Of a stretch of DNA of 14,079 nucleotides, positions 1 to 7,734 are shown piece by piece. The first letter of the stretch is position 1. Each line of letters starts with the position of its first letter. The position numbers were made by a program, and so were the translations under genes. The notes beneath the pieces are model-generated. The model was not told the DNA's origin. It worked only from the letters and a program-made list of their open reading frames with translations, and did not search any database. The DNA lies in assembly GCA_015179025.1 (NCBI GenBank), contig WHUX01000680.1, positions 1-14,079 of the forward strand, read 5' to 3'. The DNA comes from Terfezia claveryi (taxonomy: Eukaryota > Ascomycota > Pezizomycetes > Pezizales > Pezizaceae).

Positions 1-206
1 ACTACTAGGATATAGAACTATAAGTATCGTGTGACCCTTCCAATGAGTCATGCTCATTACTATAATGAAATACATGATTTACTATACCTTTATTATCATC
101 TGCTGGCTGATGCTAGTGGCCTAATAATATCTTATTTCACTAGGTTAAAAGTTGGTATATAACGGGAGTTACATTTCATTGGGAAATGAAATGTGACTTC
201 TTTATA
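1..206. repeat. Partial LTR copy (one end)
   Basis: This stretch aligns without gaps, at a constant offset of 1142 bases, to 1143-1348, the end of a complete LTR-like repeat. The match starts at the window edge, so the rest of this copy lies outside. The last bases read TTTATA here and CTTACA in the other copy; the CA-to-TA difference is what RIP would produce at an LTR terminus. Similarity stops two bases later. The other differences are mostly transitions. No coding capacity was seen. Confidence 0.7.
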
Positions 207-431
207 TAGCTCCCTCATAAAAGAGAGTCCTACTCTTAAATATTAAAGTTTTACCCTGTCGTAAGGTGTTGTTTTTAAATATATGTTATTATACTGATAA
301 GATTTATTGATACTATACAATAATATATAACTGTTCGGTCAGGCCTCCAACCTTTCCAATACAAGTTATTAAGTTTGTCGCACATTACCAGAAAATATGG
401 GACTATACAATTGAGTTACCAATTCAATTGT

Positions 432-483
432 TCTGACTTTAGTGAAGGGAAACCAAGTCTGACTTTGGCAAAGAGGAACCAAG
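432..483. repeat. 26-bp tandem duplication
   Basis: Two adjacent 26-bp units, 432-457 and 458-483, both begin TCTGACTTT and end in AACCAAG, with several internal differences. Their function is unknown. Confidence 0.75.
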
Positions 484-753
484 TCTTTAAATATGTATCT
501 AAATCTTGAAGTATAAGTTGTATACTTAATAACTTCCTATTGACAAGTACTTTTTATTATAACCTTTAGCTATTATAATAAACTCTTTGTCTCGAGTTTA
601 GTTATAATACTTTATACTATTGTAATAGAGGTAGATACATCTATTACTTTTTATAGAAGCTTGCTATTATTACTACTTGAGACTTAAATAATAAAGTACT
701 ATGTCCAATTAAAAAATATAAAGGAAGGCGGCGTGCTTCATAACCAACTCTCT

Positions 754-813
754 ACTGCCTAGTGGCAGTACTAGAGTTTACTACAGTAAACTATAGGTGC
801 ATAGAACCTATAG
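754..813. other. Cluster of three short hairpins
   Basis: Three perfect stems follow one another: ACTGCC-TAGT-GGCAGT (754-769), AGTTTAC-TACA-GTAAACT (775-792) and CTATAGG with CCTATAG (791-797 and 807-813). Single 6-7 bp hairpins are expected by chance in AT-rich DNA, but three in 60 bases are less so. The first resembles the first hairpin of the arrays at 2602-2616 and 7735-7749. Membership in the same class of leader is only a suggestion. Confidence 0.45.
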
Positions 814-1019
814 CTTCTGTTTAAGTATATCTTGCTTGCATATATTCTATTGTCGCTCTAGTTGTAAAAGGTAGGCCAGACTAGCCTATAACTTGTTATT
901 GAAATATAGAGGGAGATGGGCCTAAACGGGCCCTGAATATAATTTCTCAATACTTTATTATTAGTAGATATCTACTACTCTGTTTCTATCTCTATCACTG
1001 GCTTGAATGCTCCTTCAAC

Positions 1020-1348
1020 TGAGGGGAATTTAGGGGACTATATACTGTCCAAAGTGGGGCAATGCTAGGGCAGTGCTGGAGCAGTGCACCATCATCTGAC
1101 CTATTACATAGTTTGAAATCAACATGATAGAAACTGCCAGAAACTACTAGGAAATAGAACTACAAGTATCGTGTGACCTTTCCAATAAGTTACGCTTATT
1201 ACTATAATGAAATACATGAGTTACTATACCTTTATTATCATCTGCCGGCCGATGCTGGTGGCCTAATAATATCTTATTCTACTAGGTTAAAAGTTAGTAT
1301 GTAATGGGAGTTACATTTTATTGGGAAATGGAATGTAACTTCCTTACA
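1020..1348. repeat. Complete LTR-like repeat, TG...CA
   Basis: This 329-bp repeat begins TGAGGGGAATTT and ends CTTACA. Its right part matches 1-206 and its left part matches 2691-2802. The TG...CA ends and the coincidence of both similarity edges with those ends support an LTR. On the minus strand it would start TGTAAGG, a common style for fungal LTRs, so minus orientation is slightly favoured. The flanking pentamers (TCAAC left, TAAAT right) do not form a clear target-site duplication. It abuts and truncates the gag remnant to its right. Confidence 0.65.
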
Positions 1349-1616
1349 TAAATACCTGTAATATCCTTTAGTACCATGATGACTCATTTTTATCCCAAAA
1401 GGCTTTTGTTGCAGGAGGTGTTACAATTCTTACTTCAGGCATTAATGAATTAGGCCCAATGACTATTTCCCTTGTTTCCATTTCCTTTTTTAGAATATCT
1501 TTCCCAGTTAGAACTCTCTTTTTAGGGGTATTGACTAACTTGGCCTTGAGTGCTTCTAGTTCCTCACTTGTTATTGCCTTTCTCCTACCCTTCCTAGCTC
1601 TAGCTCCCCCTTCTAT
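1349..1616 (-). pseudogene. Decayed gag N-terminal fragment, related to the gag at 8711
   Basis: On the minus strand an almost continuous Lys/Glu-rich reading frame runs left from 1616. It starts at an ATA codon (1616-1614) that could be a RIP-altered ATG. It contains a basic stretch (RARKGRRK), then ITSEELEAL and NTPKK, and later PPATKAFW. The same order, basic stretch - T..PEDIKKL - ETPRK - APEEFW, occurs at the start of the intact-looking gag at 8711. A stop (1370-1368) interrupts the frame just before it is cut off by the LTR ending at 1348. The similarity is weak residue by residue, but position and order agree, and the divergent ORF next door also matches. It is non-functional. Confidence 0.5.
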
Positions 1617-1647
1617 TACACTAGTACTTTTTTGTTTAGGAGTTTCT

Positions 1648-2025
1648 ATATCTATCAGATATTATACAACTGATTCCTTGGACTCTGTTTCTTTTATTCC
1701 TGCTTTCTTTAAAGTAGATCCTGATGAGGAAGGATCTACTTCTTATCAACTTCCTTCTTATCCTCTTTCTGTTGCTTCTGATACCAAGGTTGACTATGGT
1801 AAGGGAGAGAGGAAGCTGAAGGGTAAAAGAGTTACTTTTGTTGATGAGATTGTTGTGGGGGCAGGGTTTCCTTTAAATGCTGGGAAGAAAGTTGAGTGGA
1901 AGGATAGGGGTTGGTCTGCTAGGTACTTGTGTTCTTTTTGGAGGGAAAGGTACAGAAACTTTCCTTGTTCTGCTTACTGGGAGAATTCCCAATTTTTCTT
2001 TAGGCTAGGTAGAGAGTGGGGCTAG
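1648..2025 (+). pseudogene. Old copy of the divergent small ORF (VTF...YWE protein)
   Basis: The frame is open from an ATG at 1459 to a TAG ending at 2025 (188 codons). The first 60 or so residues lie antisense to the gag remnant and look non-coding. Protein-like codon use begins near the ATA at 1648, a likely RIP-altered ATG; from there it is about 125 codons. It holds an acidic/Ser-rich start, the motif GKRVTFVDEIVV (VTF at residues 125-127 counted from 1459) and a Trp/Tyr/Cys-rich end with CSAYWEN. The ORF at 8142-8678 has the same style: GKSVTFSD, then an aromatic/Cys-rich end with CRSYWEK. In both places it stands head-to-head with gag about 30 bases away. No known family was recognised. 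Confidence 0.5.
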
Positions 2026-2690
2026 GATACTCTCTGGAGTTTGAATATTGATAGGACTAGTTCCTATAATCCTCACCCTTATTAGACTTCTGAGGCAGTT
2101 TCTAAGTCTTAGAGTTACTAGATTAGGTAATAGTTGTTTTCTTTATATTTGCCAGTTAAATACAATTATTGTTGCCCTCTTATATTGTTTTGCTACTTAT
2201 TTGTAGGCTTTTACTGTTGCTATTTGTTGAATAGTCTTACTTATTGCTATTTAGGGGATAGTCTTACTGCTGACTGTTAGACTTTGTGCTACTATGCTTT
2301 GTGCTGTAAGCTTATACTGGCTTTTAGTTTCTACTCTTGTTGGTAGAAACTTTATTGATTAGGTAAGGTTGATAGGCCTTCCTAGTTAGGTAAGAATCAA
2401 GTTCTTAGGTTAAAAAAATGTAAGTGTTTATAAAGGGGACTGGAGAATCAGATTAGATTAGATAAGGATCTAATCTAATCATATAATCTCAGGCTAGTAA
2501 TGTATACTACAAAGTAGATTACTAATAGTGTATTGTTTATTCTTACTATAAAAGTTATTACCAGTAGCATAAGATTACTGTAATAGGTAAAGTAGTATAG
2601 GAGTGCCAAAGGCACTTAGAAGATTAACCAGTAGAACTTCTATATTGATTGTACTCTAACTATCTTCTGAGTTCTAACTATCTATTCAAC
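2026..2690 (-). other. Decayed leader/LTR-internal part of the old relative
   Basis: There is no coding capacity. Read on the minus strand, 2366-2420 matches the young element at about 7879-7938: an ACATTTTTTTAAC block, a variable spacer of about 30 bases, then AAGGCCT-ATCAACCTT. Four hairpins follow at larger coordinates (2451-2616) in the same order as the young element's leader. This fixes the fragment as the 5' region of a minus-strand element of the same family, cut off on its right by the LTR piece at 2691. Confidence 0.6.
2451..2616 (-). other. Four-hairpin array (old copy)
   Basis: In element orientation (right to left) the hairpins are as follows. H1 (2602-2616): 6-bp stem AGTGCC/GGCACT, 3-base loop. 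H2 (2558-2583): 8-bp stem with one bulged base. H3 (2495-2524): 7 plus 4 bp with a 5-base bulge and a 3-base loop. H4 (2451-2480): perfect 13-bp stem built from GATTAGATTAGAT, 4-base loop. They lie just upstream of the conserved T-run. The stems remain almost perfectly paired in otherwise heavily mutated DNA. The likely role is a structured RNA leader, by inference only. Confidence 0.6.
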
Positions 2691-2802
2691 TGAAGGGGAA
2701 TTCAGGGACTATATGTATTTTGAGTAGGGCAGTGCTGGGGCAGTGCTGGGGCAGTGCACTATCATCTGACCTTTACATGATTTAAATCAACACAATAGAA
2801 GG
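2691..2802. repeat. Truncated LTR piece
   Basis: It matches the left third of the LTR at 1020-1348: TGAAGGGGAATTCAGGG, a gggcagtgctg block, then CATCATCTGACC. Similarity fades after about 2802. It could be the end of the 3' LTR of the minus-strand element that follows, with a different remaining part, or an independent fragment. Confidence 0.6.
2727..2759. repeat. 11-bp tandem repeat, three units
   Basis: GGGCAGTGCTG occurs three times in a row (starts 2727, 2738 and 2749), the last unit altered at its end. The related LTR at 1020-1348 has a more degenerate version around 1057-1088. Confidence 0.8.
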
Positions 2803-2804
2803 TT

Positions 2805-2831
2805 CTAGATAGTACTTCTATTACTATCTAG
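2805..2831. other. Inverted repeat, 9-bp arms
   Basis: CTAGATAGT (2805-2813) pairs with ACTATCTAG (2823-2831) across a 9-base loop, right after the LTR similarity ends. Its meaning is unknown. Confidence 0.55.
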
Positions 2832-2869
2832 TACAAAATAGGTTAAGTCTTTCCTAGACTTATACATAT

Positions 2870-2910
2870 AAAGTATGTGAATAACATATGAAAGCATGTG
2901 ATAACATGTG
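2870..2910. repeat. 20-21 bp tandem duplication
   Basis: Two imperfect adjacent units (2870-2890 and 2891-2910) share AAAG-ATGTGA-TAACAT. They lie in the non-coding stretch between the truncated LTR and the end of the minus-strand element's coding region. Otherwise nothing recognisable was seen in 2832-2970. Confidence 0.55.
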
Positions 2911-2969
2911 AAATATTAGCAAGGCAGATAGCACACAATGTTGTGTGTTTTGAGATACTTGCTGAGTAA

Positions 2970-3115
2970 GAAATACATAAGAAATACATTTGTGAGGTAG
3001 AGGGTTAGTCATAAGAGATGAGTAAGCCACTTCCTTACAATTAGACTCACCCATACCTCTTCCATAAGTCTAGTACCTCCTCCATCTCCTATGCCTCCTC
3101 TTCTTTAATAACTAT
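2970..3115 (-). pseudogene. Possible chromodomain remnant at the Pol C-terminus
   Basis: After the integrase C-terminal part, the minus strand gives an acidic stretch ending EMEEVLDLWKR, resembling the beginning of a chromodomain. In a neighbouring frame a segment follows with spaced aromatic residues (LIVRKWLTHLL, then LTLYLTNV) that fits the core only loosely. A one-base frame change and a stop separate the two. Chromodomains at this place guide integration in chromoviral Ty3/gypsy elements; here it is a degraded guess. Confidence 0.35.
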
Positions 3116-3179
3116 TGGTAGAGGTGGACAGTATTTCTGTCCTGGAAGAAGGTCCTCTAAGGTGGGCTCAATCTTGAGA

Positions 3180-4210
3180 TATAGATGACTAGGTGGTATT
3201 TGATATCTTTGAGGAACCTTAAATAGTAGGTGTGAGTGCCTATAGCCCCTAGTACCTCAAAGAACCTAGGAACTTATAGTTGAGCTTGTGAGATAGCCAT
3301 TCTGTCTAGAAGTGCTAGCTTGAGAGCCATACTTTATCTTTGGGCTCATACTTTGGTGCCAGCAGTCTCGACCTATTAGTATACTTGGCCTGCCTGGCTT
3401 AGGCATACTCTAACTTAGCTTTCAGGGTAGAGTGGAGCTTAGCAATTCTAGCTACAAACTCTTTGGCTAGGAAATGGGTTGCAAACTCCTTGGCTAAAAG
3501 GTGAGCTTTCTGTAAAGGTACCAAGATATCTTCAAATCGGAGGTACCAACCATAATTGGCTAGGAAGGGGGATGTTTTTAAGGATTCTAAGAACTAGTTA
3601 TTGGCAGTGGATTTGCAGGTTCCCAGCAATGAAACCTAGTTGTTCTGCTAGTAATTAACAAAGGCTTATAGATACTATTTCATAATAGCATTTATCCTCT
3701 CTAATTAGCTATCCATCTGGAGGTGATATACTGTTGATAGATATACTTTGATCTTCAAGAGCTTGTAGAATGCTTTCTAAAACTCCAAGGTGAACTGAGA
3801 GCTATAGTCAGATAAAATGAATTTGGGGAGGCTGTAGTACCAGAATACATTATCAAGGTAGAGGTTGGCCAGTTCTAGAGTATAGCAGGTATCCTAACAA
3901 GGTACGATATACCTTATCTTCATCAACCAATCTACTACTATTAGGATAGTATTGAATTCTAAGTCTTCTGGCAATTCTATCATGAAATCTATGGTCAGGT
4001 ACAGCTAGGGCTGATCTGGAATGTCTAGAGGTTTCAGGGTCCTATACAGGGCTTGGTAGATAGGCTTAGCATACTTGCAAACATAGCAATTCCATATATA
4101 CTACTCCACGTTCTTCTGCTGGTCAATCTAGGTATATTCCCTAACCAAAAGCTATAATATTTTGGCTACTCTAGAGTGACCTGCAACTAGGCTATTGTGG
4201 TGCTCTTCAA
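3180..4210 (-). pseudogene. Integrase remnant (zinc domain, DDE core, C-terminal domain)
   Basis: The zinc-binding domain is visible around 4075-4206 with EHHNSLVAGHS and NCYVCKYAKP, giving the His/His and Cys/Cys pairs. The catalytic core follows: first Asp in ILIVVDWL (near 3940-3960), second in ILSDYSSQF (about 3797-3822), and Glu in LERINAIMK (about 3685-3706). At about 3312-3345, KDKVWLSS belongs to the C-terminal domain that usually follows. Several in-frame stops (for example before LERIN and in the C-terminal part) replace Gln or Trp codons. Integrase joins element cDNA to host DNA; this copy is dead. Confidence 0.85.
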
Positions 4211-4505
4211 TTAGCCTTAGGCATAACTTTTCTTCAGGTATATAAAGCTGTTTATAGTAGTATAGAAGGCCTTCCTAAATAGTACACTCAGCTAGAGAGA
4301 TCTTGTAGTAGTAGCATTGGCTGGAATCTACTACGGTAATAATTTCTCTGGCTAGAGGTTCTTCTTTATAAGCTTATTTCACTAGTTGTCAGAGGTTGAC
4401 TTCCATGGTGGCCCAAGCATCAGCTTCTGCCTTAGCTTCAGTATCAGCTTCTGTAAGGATATTGGCTACCAGATTAAGATTTTTAGGTTTCAGTACCACC
4501 TGATT

Positions 4506-4920
4506 CTAGTACTTTAGTTTTTTATCGCTCTCTTTAGGAAGATCTCCTGATCTCCTAGTCAGTATATTGAGCTTACTCCCAGCCTTTCCAGGCCAATACT
4601 TGATCTTGAAGTTAAAACAGGATAGGAATTCCAACCACCTAGCCTGTCGGCAATTTAGCAACTTAGTAGTTGTAAAGTATTCTAGGTTCTTGTAGTCAGA
4701 AAGGACCTTGATAATCCCCTTCACTAACTATAGGTAGAGTCTCCATTTTTCAAAACCTTATATAATGGCCATTAATTCCTTGTCATATATTTTAGAATTT
4801 TACTTTACTGGAGAGTACTTATTGGAGAAATAGACTATTGAGTAGAGAATACTATGAACATACTAGAACAGTATTCTGGTAGAGACATAGTTGGAGGCGT
4901 CAGTCTCTACAACACATTCA
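4506..4920 (-). pseudogene. RNase H remnant
   Basis: The minus strand reads VVETDASNY (first Asp, near 4895-4910), YDKELMAII (Glu, near 4780), [15 protein letters not shown] (Asp, near 4695-4710) and then [20 protein letters not shown]. The terminal motif, normally with Asp before Ala-Leu-Thr-Arg-Arg, reads KLNILTRR, so the last catalytic Asp has become Asn, a G-to-A change. A 72-codon open piece covers 4506-4724; stops occur upstream of it. RNase H removes the RNA strand during reverse transcription. It lies between RT and integrase as in Ty3/gypsy. Confidence 0.9.
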
Positions 4921-5079
4921 TTATTAGAGTTAAAATAAGCTAGGATCGAGGTTGAGCAGAAAGCCTCCTTAAAGTTCTCAAAGGCTGCCTAGGCTGCCAG
5001 ATTCTACTAAAAAGCCTTTTTCATTAATTTCATTAAAAGGGTTTTAGCTTCTATTTTTGTCTTGTGTAGGGCTATTAGA

Positions 5080-5830
5080 GGTACTATAATTCTTGAATAA
5101 CCTAAGATAAACCAGTGGTAAAAGTTGGCGAATCTTAGGAAGGCTTGTGTATCTTGGAGGTTGGCTAGAGTCTCCTACTCTTGAATTGCCGCAACCTTGG
5201 TAAAGTCCATCCTGATACCCTTGGTAGTTATTATCAAGCCTAGGTACTTCACTTCCTACATATAGAATTTATACCTTTCTGACTTGAAATACAGCCTAGC
5301 CTATTCTAACTTTACAAGGACTTATTAGATATGAATCTTATATTCTACTAGGGTGTCTAAGTATATAAGAATATCATCTATATAAGTAGTATAGAACACA
5401 TTCAGAAAGTCCCTTAGAGTGTCATTAATAAAGTACTAGAAAGAGATAGAGGCATTGGTTAAGCTGAAGAGTATGACATTGTACTTGAAGTAGCTGTAAT
5501 GTGTCCAGAAGGCAGTTTTCTACTTCTCCCCTTTAGCAATCTGTCATAGGTTGTAAGCCCCTTTTAGATCCAATTTGGTGAACCATTTTACTTTAGAGAG
5601 CCTAGCTAATGTCTCCTGAATTAGGGGTAAGGAGTACCTGTTTTTGACTATTATCTTGTTTAAGCCACGATAATCCATGCATAGCTAAAGAGAACTATCC
5701 AACTTTTTAACAAACAGTACAGGGGCACTTGCTGGTGAGGAGCTATAGTAAATGAAGCTCTTGTTGAGGTTTTCCTCTAAGTACTTTTTCAAAGCTTCCA
5801 GCTCTACTTAGGACATTCTATAGAGAGGCC
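5080..5830 (-). pseudogene. Reverse transcriptase remnant
   Basis: Catalytic landmarks remain: [14 protein letters not shown] (first Asp, about 5550-5590) and the TTYIDDILIY active site (YIDD about 5373-5386). Just upstream is the segment that precedes RT in this family. Stops at former Gln codons (for example directly after GAYNL) break the frame. The downstream thumb/connection part runs to about 5080. It is non-functional. Confidence 0.9.
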
Positions 5831-6089
5831 TATAGAAAGGGGTTTTGCCTTCTATTAGTAGAATTGTATAGTTATATAGTTGATAAGGTACCAACTTCTC
5901 TGCGGCTTTTTTCGAGAACAGGTCAATGAATTCATAGTATTCGTCCAATATTATAGCTTTCCACTCCTCCTTAGGTTGTAGCTTATTAATCTCTAGATTA
6001 TGCTGATAGATTGACAGAGTGTAGGCCTTTAGCTTGTGCTTTCTAGTAAGATAAGTGAAAGCTCTTACACTAATAAAGTTAATATTCAA
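5808..6089 (-). pseudogene. Protease-RT connecting segment, open piece of 93 codons
   Basis: This open piece reads EYYEFIDLFSKKAAEKL and later GKTPFYRPLYRMS, the segment immediately before the RT core in chromoviral Pol proteins of filamentous fungi. It ends in the first RT residues. The Met at its start is internal; the segment continues the linker upstream. It survived RIP without a stop by chance. Confidence 0.85.
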
Positions 6090-6119
6090 GGGCTTCGGAG
6101 CTAGTAGAGTAGAAGAGTT

Positions 6120-6233
6120 GGGGGAAGTAGGTAGGGAAGCAGGGGAGAAAGAGAAAACAGGAGGAGTTGTAGGGATGGGGGAAGTTGGCAGGGAAGCAGG
6201 AGAGATAGAGAAGACAGTAGGAGTTATAGTATT
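6120..6233 (-). repeat. 57-bp in-frame duplication in the Pol linker
   Basis: Two adjacent 57-bp units (6120-6176 and 6177-6233) each begin with GGGGGAAG on the plus strand. On the coding (minus) strand both give a 19-residue Pro/Ser/Thr-rich block with VFS-SPASLPTSP. The length is a multiple of three, so the duplication kept the frame when the element was active. It lies between protease and RT, in a flexible linker. Confidence 0.75.
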
Positions 6234-6289
6234 AATATAGGTAATTTGATATACTACTTAGGATCCTCTACCAAGGGTCGTAGTGCACA

Positions 6290-6660
6290 TAATCCCTTAA
6301 TGGTAGTCCGTGGAGCACTACAGTACTTTATACAATACCTACTATTGAAATTCAAGGTGTAAAAGCTAAAGTTGATAGAGATATCATGCTTTTAGAGCCA
6401 TGGAATTCCTAGAACAATAGGGTATTTGAGCTTAGTTATAAATATTGGAAGACTCTCCGAATAGTCTCTAATGGTACTAGGTAAACAGGTGAAGTTAGTA
6501 ATAGCTTTAGAAGAAATAGGGCAGCCATCAATAATATTGAGAAGGTGGGGGGTCTTAAGTTTAAAGGTGAGTATAAAATTCTTGCTAATAAAGACCTAAT
6601 TAATGAATACTATTCCTGAAGTACTACAATCTATGAAAGCTGATATAAACACAGTTTTAT
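6290..6660 (-). pseudogene. Retropepsin-type aspartic protease remnant
   Basis: The minus strand shows AFIDCSTSGIVFIN, with the catalytic Asp near 6630-6640, and then, about 80 residues later, YPIVLGIPWL followed by KHDISINFSFYTL, the second hallmark of Ty3/gypsy proteases (hydrophobic-LG-x-W-L). A stop follows VFIN and another follows IPWL, both at likely former Gln/Trp codons. The enzyme would have cut the Gag-Pol polyprotein. Confidence 0.8.
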
Positions 6661-6876
6661 TATTGAATTTTATAGTTATAAGTATAATAAAGTGCTTGTC
6701 AAACAGGTGAGACTTATTAATAGATATAGATTAAAGCATAGAGAACACAAATAAAGACAAATGGCCTGGGGCAAGTCCCTTACTAGTATCAGTAACTAAG
6801 TAAGAGACGTCCCTTTTCCCAGCTCCTCAACTTTAGATATTGTATAGGCTGCTAAAAAGTGATTCCTATGGAGAGG

Positions 6877-7092
6877 GTAGGCTACAATAAAGTGATTGGC
6901 CTTCCTATAAGTGATACACAACCTATTATTCTGATAGTGTTCTCTTTCTTCTTAGGTTAGGTAGAGTCTGCTCATAGATAGGTCTATAGAGGCTGGTCTG
7001 CCAGCCACTAGTGAGGAGTGAGTTGGTGTATTGGTGAGTGCATCAGCAACTACGTTATTTGCGTCAGGTGCATCAGACGCACCAGACGCCAT
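6877..7092 (-). pseudogene. Gag C-terminal remnant with mutated zinc knuckle
   Basis: From an ATG at 7092-7090 the minus strand is open for 45 codons (starting MASGASDAPDANNV), through the segment IDLSMSRLYLT that commonly precedes the Gag zinc knuckle. After a stop (a likely former Gln) it continues EEREHYQNNRLCITYRKANH. The knuckle (6877-6918) keeps the exact CX2CX4HX4C spacing, but the second and fourth Cys are Tyr, each a single G-to-A change. The capsid domain expected between a Gag start and the knuckle is absent, so either Gag is internally deleted or the ATG is fortuitous. Confidence 0.6.
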
Positions 7093-7278
7093 ATAGTAAA
7101 ACTCAACATTGTGACGCAGAGGTATTTCCTCTAACTTTCGGGACGTACGATAACCACTTCCAACATTTCTACTCTAAGTCTTACTTAAGCTGTGCTATTA
7201 CCTGTAATGGAGAACGTTGTTTCATTGCTTATATAATTGATTATATACTTCTGTATTTCCTATATTACTACTATGTTA
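7093..7278. other. Junction region between the old and young elements
   Basis: No believable gene: an 81-codon plus-strand ORF here has random-looking composition. The sequence keeps many CpA and CpG steps, unlike 1-6900, so it is not obviously RIP-damaged. It may be the leader/LTR end of the minus-strand element or unrelated flanking DNA. The young element probably begins at its right edge. Confidence 0.4.
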
Positions 7279-7358
7279 TGTAACTAAGCCTCTCGGTTGA
7301 AGGACTAGCCTTCTACAACCCCATACTGTTTTATAAGCGTCCATAGCACGCGGAATCT

Positions 7359-7378
7359 GCCATGGGAAGTTCCATGGC
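7359..7378. other. Inverted repeat in the presumed U3
   Basis: GCCATGG (7359-7365) pairs with CCATGGC (7372-7378) around a 6-base loop. Further upstream, 7295-7320 can form a second stem (GGTTGAAGG against CCTTC and AACC with a 3-base bulge). Both lie upstream of the TATA box. Confidence 0.5.
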
Positions 7379-7400
7379 ACTTGCCATATGAAGACACCCT

Positions 7401-7502
7401 CATTATGGCCGCGTGACCTCTGTTTAAGGCGTGTGACTCATTACTATGGCCACATGACCATCGTTTATGGCGTGTGACTCATTACTATGGCTACATGACC
7501 CC
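7401..7502 (+). repeat. 41-bp tandem repeats in the presumed U3, with TGACTCA boxes
   Basis: Units start at 7401 (38 bp), 7439 (41 bp) and 7480 (partial). Each begins CATTA(CTA)TGG and has a -TGACC core; the first two end GGCGTGTGACT. The unit junctions create perfect TGACTCA sequences at 7434-7440 and 7475-7481, the consensus of GCN4/AP-1-type bZIP activators (CPC1/CpcA in filamentous fungi). They sit roughly 100-145 bp upstream of a TATA box, a typical place for an LTR enhancer. Regulation by amino-acid starvation or stress is an inference. Confidence 0.65.
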
Positions 7503-7578
7503 TTTTGTACAGCGCACCACCTTCTGGTGTGCCACTCTTTATTGTATTTATTTCCTTAGTCATCAGATCTCAGAGGAG

Positions 7579-7586
7579 TATAAATA
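7579..7586 (+). promoter_or_regulatory. TATA box of the young element
   Basis: A perfect TATAAATA lies downstream of the tandem repeats and upstream of the hairpin leader. The inverted heptamers TCAGAGG (7570-7576) and CCTCTGA (7600-7606) flank it. Transcription would begin some tens of bases further right, which places the hairpin array in the RNA. Confidence 0.65.
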
Positions 7587-7632
7587 GGCCGCTGGATTCC
7601 CTCTGAAATCCACAGAAAGACAAGAAGCAACC

Positions 7633-7659
7633 AAGCAAGCCTTCAGAGCAAGCAAGCCT
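7633..7659. repeat. Short direct repeat near the transcription start
   Basis: AAGCAAGCCT occurs at 7633-7642 and again at 7650-7659, 17 bases apart. Confidence 0.6.
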
Positions 7660-7734
7660 ATATTCCGATCAGATCAAGATTATATAGCTTAGATAGCACA
7701 AATCATATAAGATAGATTACACCAGTTAATTACT

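Larger units (their letters stand above)
207..1019. other. AT-rich region between two direct LTR copies
   Basis: These 813 bases separate two direct copies of the same LTR-like repeat, so they could be the interior of a very short LTR element or an older sequence trapped between two insertions. I found no ORF or protein similarity. It contains a 26-bp tandem duplication (432-483), an inverted repeat with 7-bp arms (623-629 with 640-646) and a tight group of three hairpins (754-813). Neither edge shows a convincing tRNA primer-binding site or polypurine tract. Confidence 0.5.
2970..7092 (-). mobile_element. RIP-degraded Ty3/gypsy retrotransposon, minus strand
   Basis: Recognisable Gag-Pol parts follow each other from high to low coordinates: zinc knuckle, protease, linker, reverse transcriptase, RNase H, integrase and a possible chromodomain. 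This order (RNase H before integrase) is diagnostic of Ty3/gypsy. The frame is full of TAG/TAA where Gln codons are expected, and there are Gly/Cys/Asp losses explained by G-to-A, fitting RIP at CpA. No long ORF remains; the longest relics are about 70-90 codons. Most of Gag (the capsid part) and a clear 5' LTR are missing. The element cannot be autonomous now. Confidence 0.88.

Noticed and set aside
335..365. AGGCCT..AACCTT..ATAC similarity to the conserved leader block
   Set aside because: Too short and without the accompanying T-run at the right spacing; could be chance.
1459..1647. N-terminal hydrophobic part of the 1459-2025 ORF as a membrane or signal sequence
   Set aside because: This part is antisense to the Lys/Glu-rich gag remnant, which explains the Leu/Phe/Ser-rich reading; the real gene probably starts at 1648.
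2860..3054. 64-codon minus-strand ORF
   Set aside because: It lies after and in another frame than the presumed chromodomain end and has no recognisable motif; probably chance.
6055..6240. 61-codon plus-strand ORF rich in Gly/Glu
   Set aside because: It is the antisense of the Pro/Ser-rich linker duplication in the minus-strand Pol.
7038..7283. 81-codon plus-strand ORF
   Set aside because: Random composition, no motifs, crosses the presumed start of the young element.
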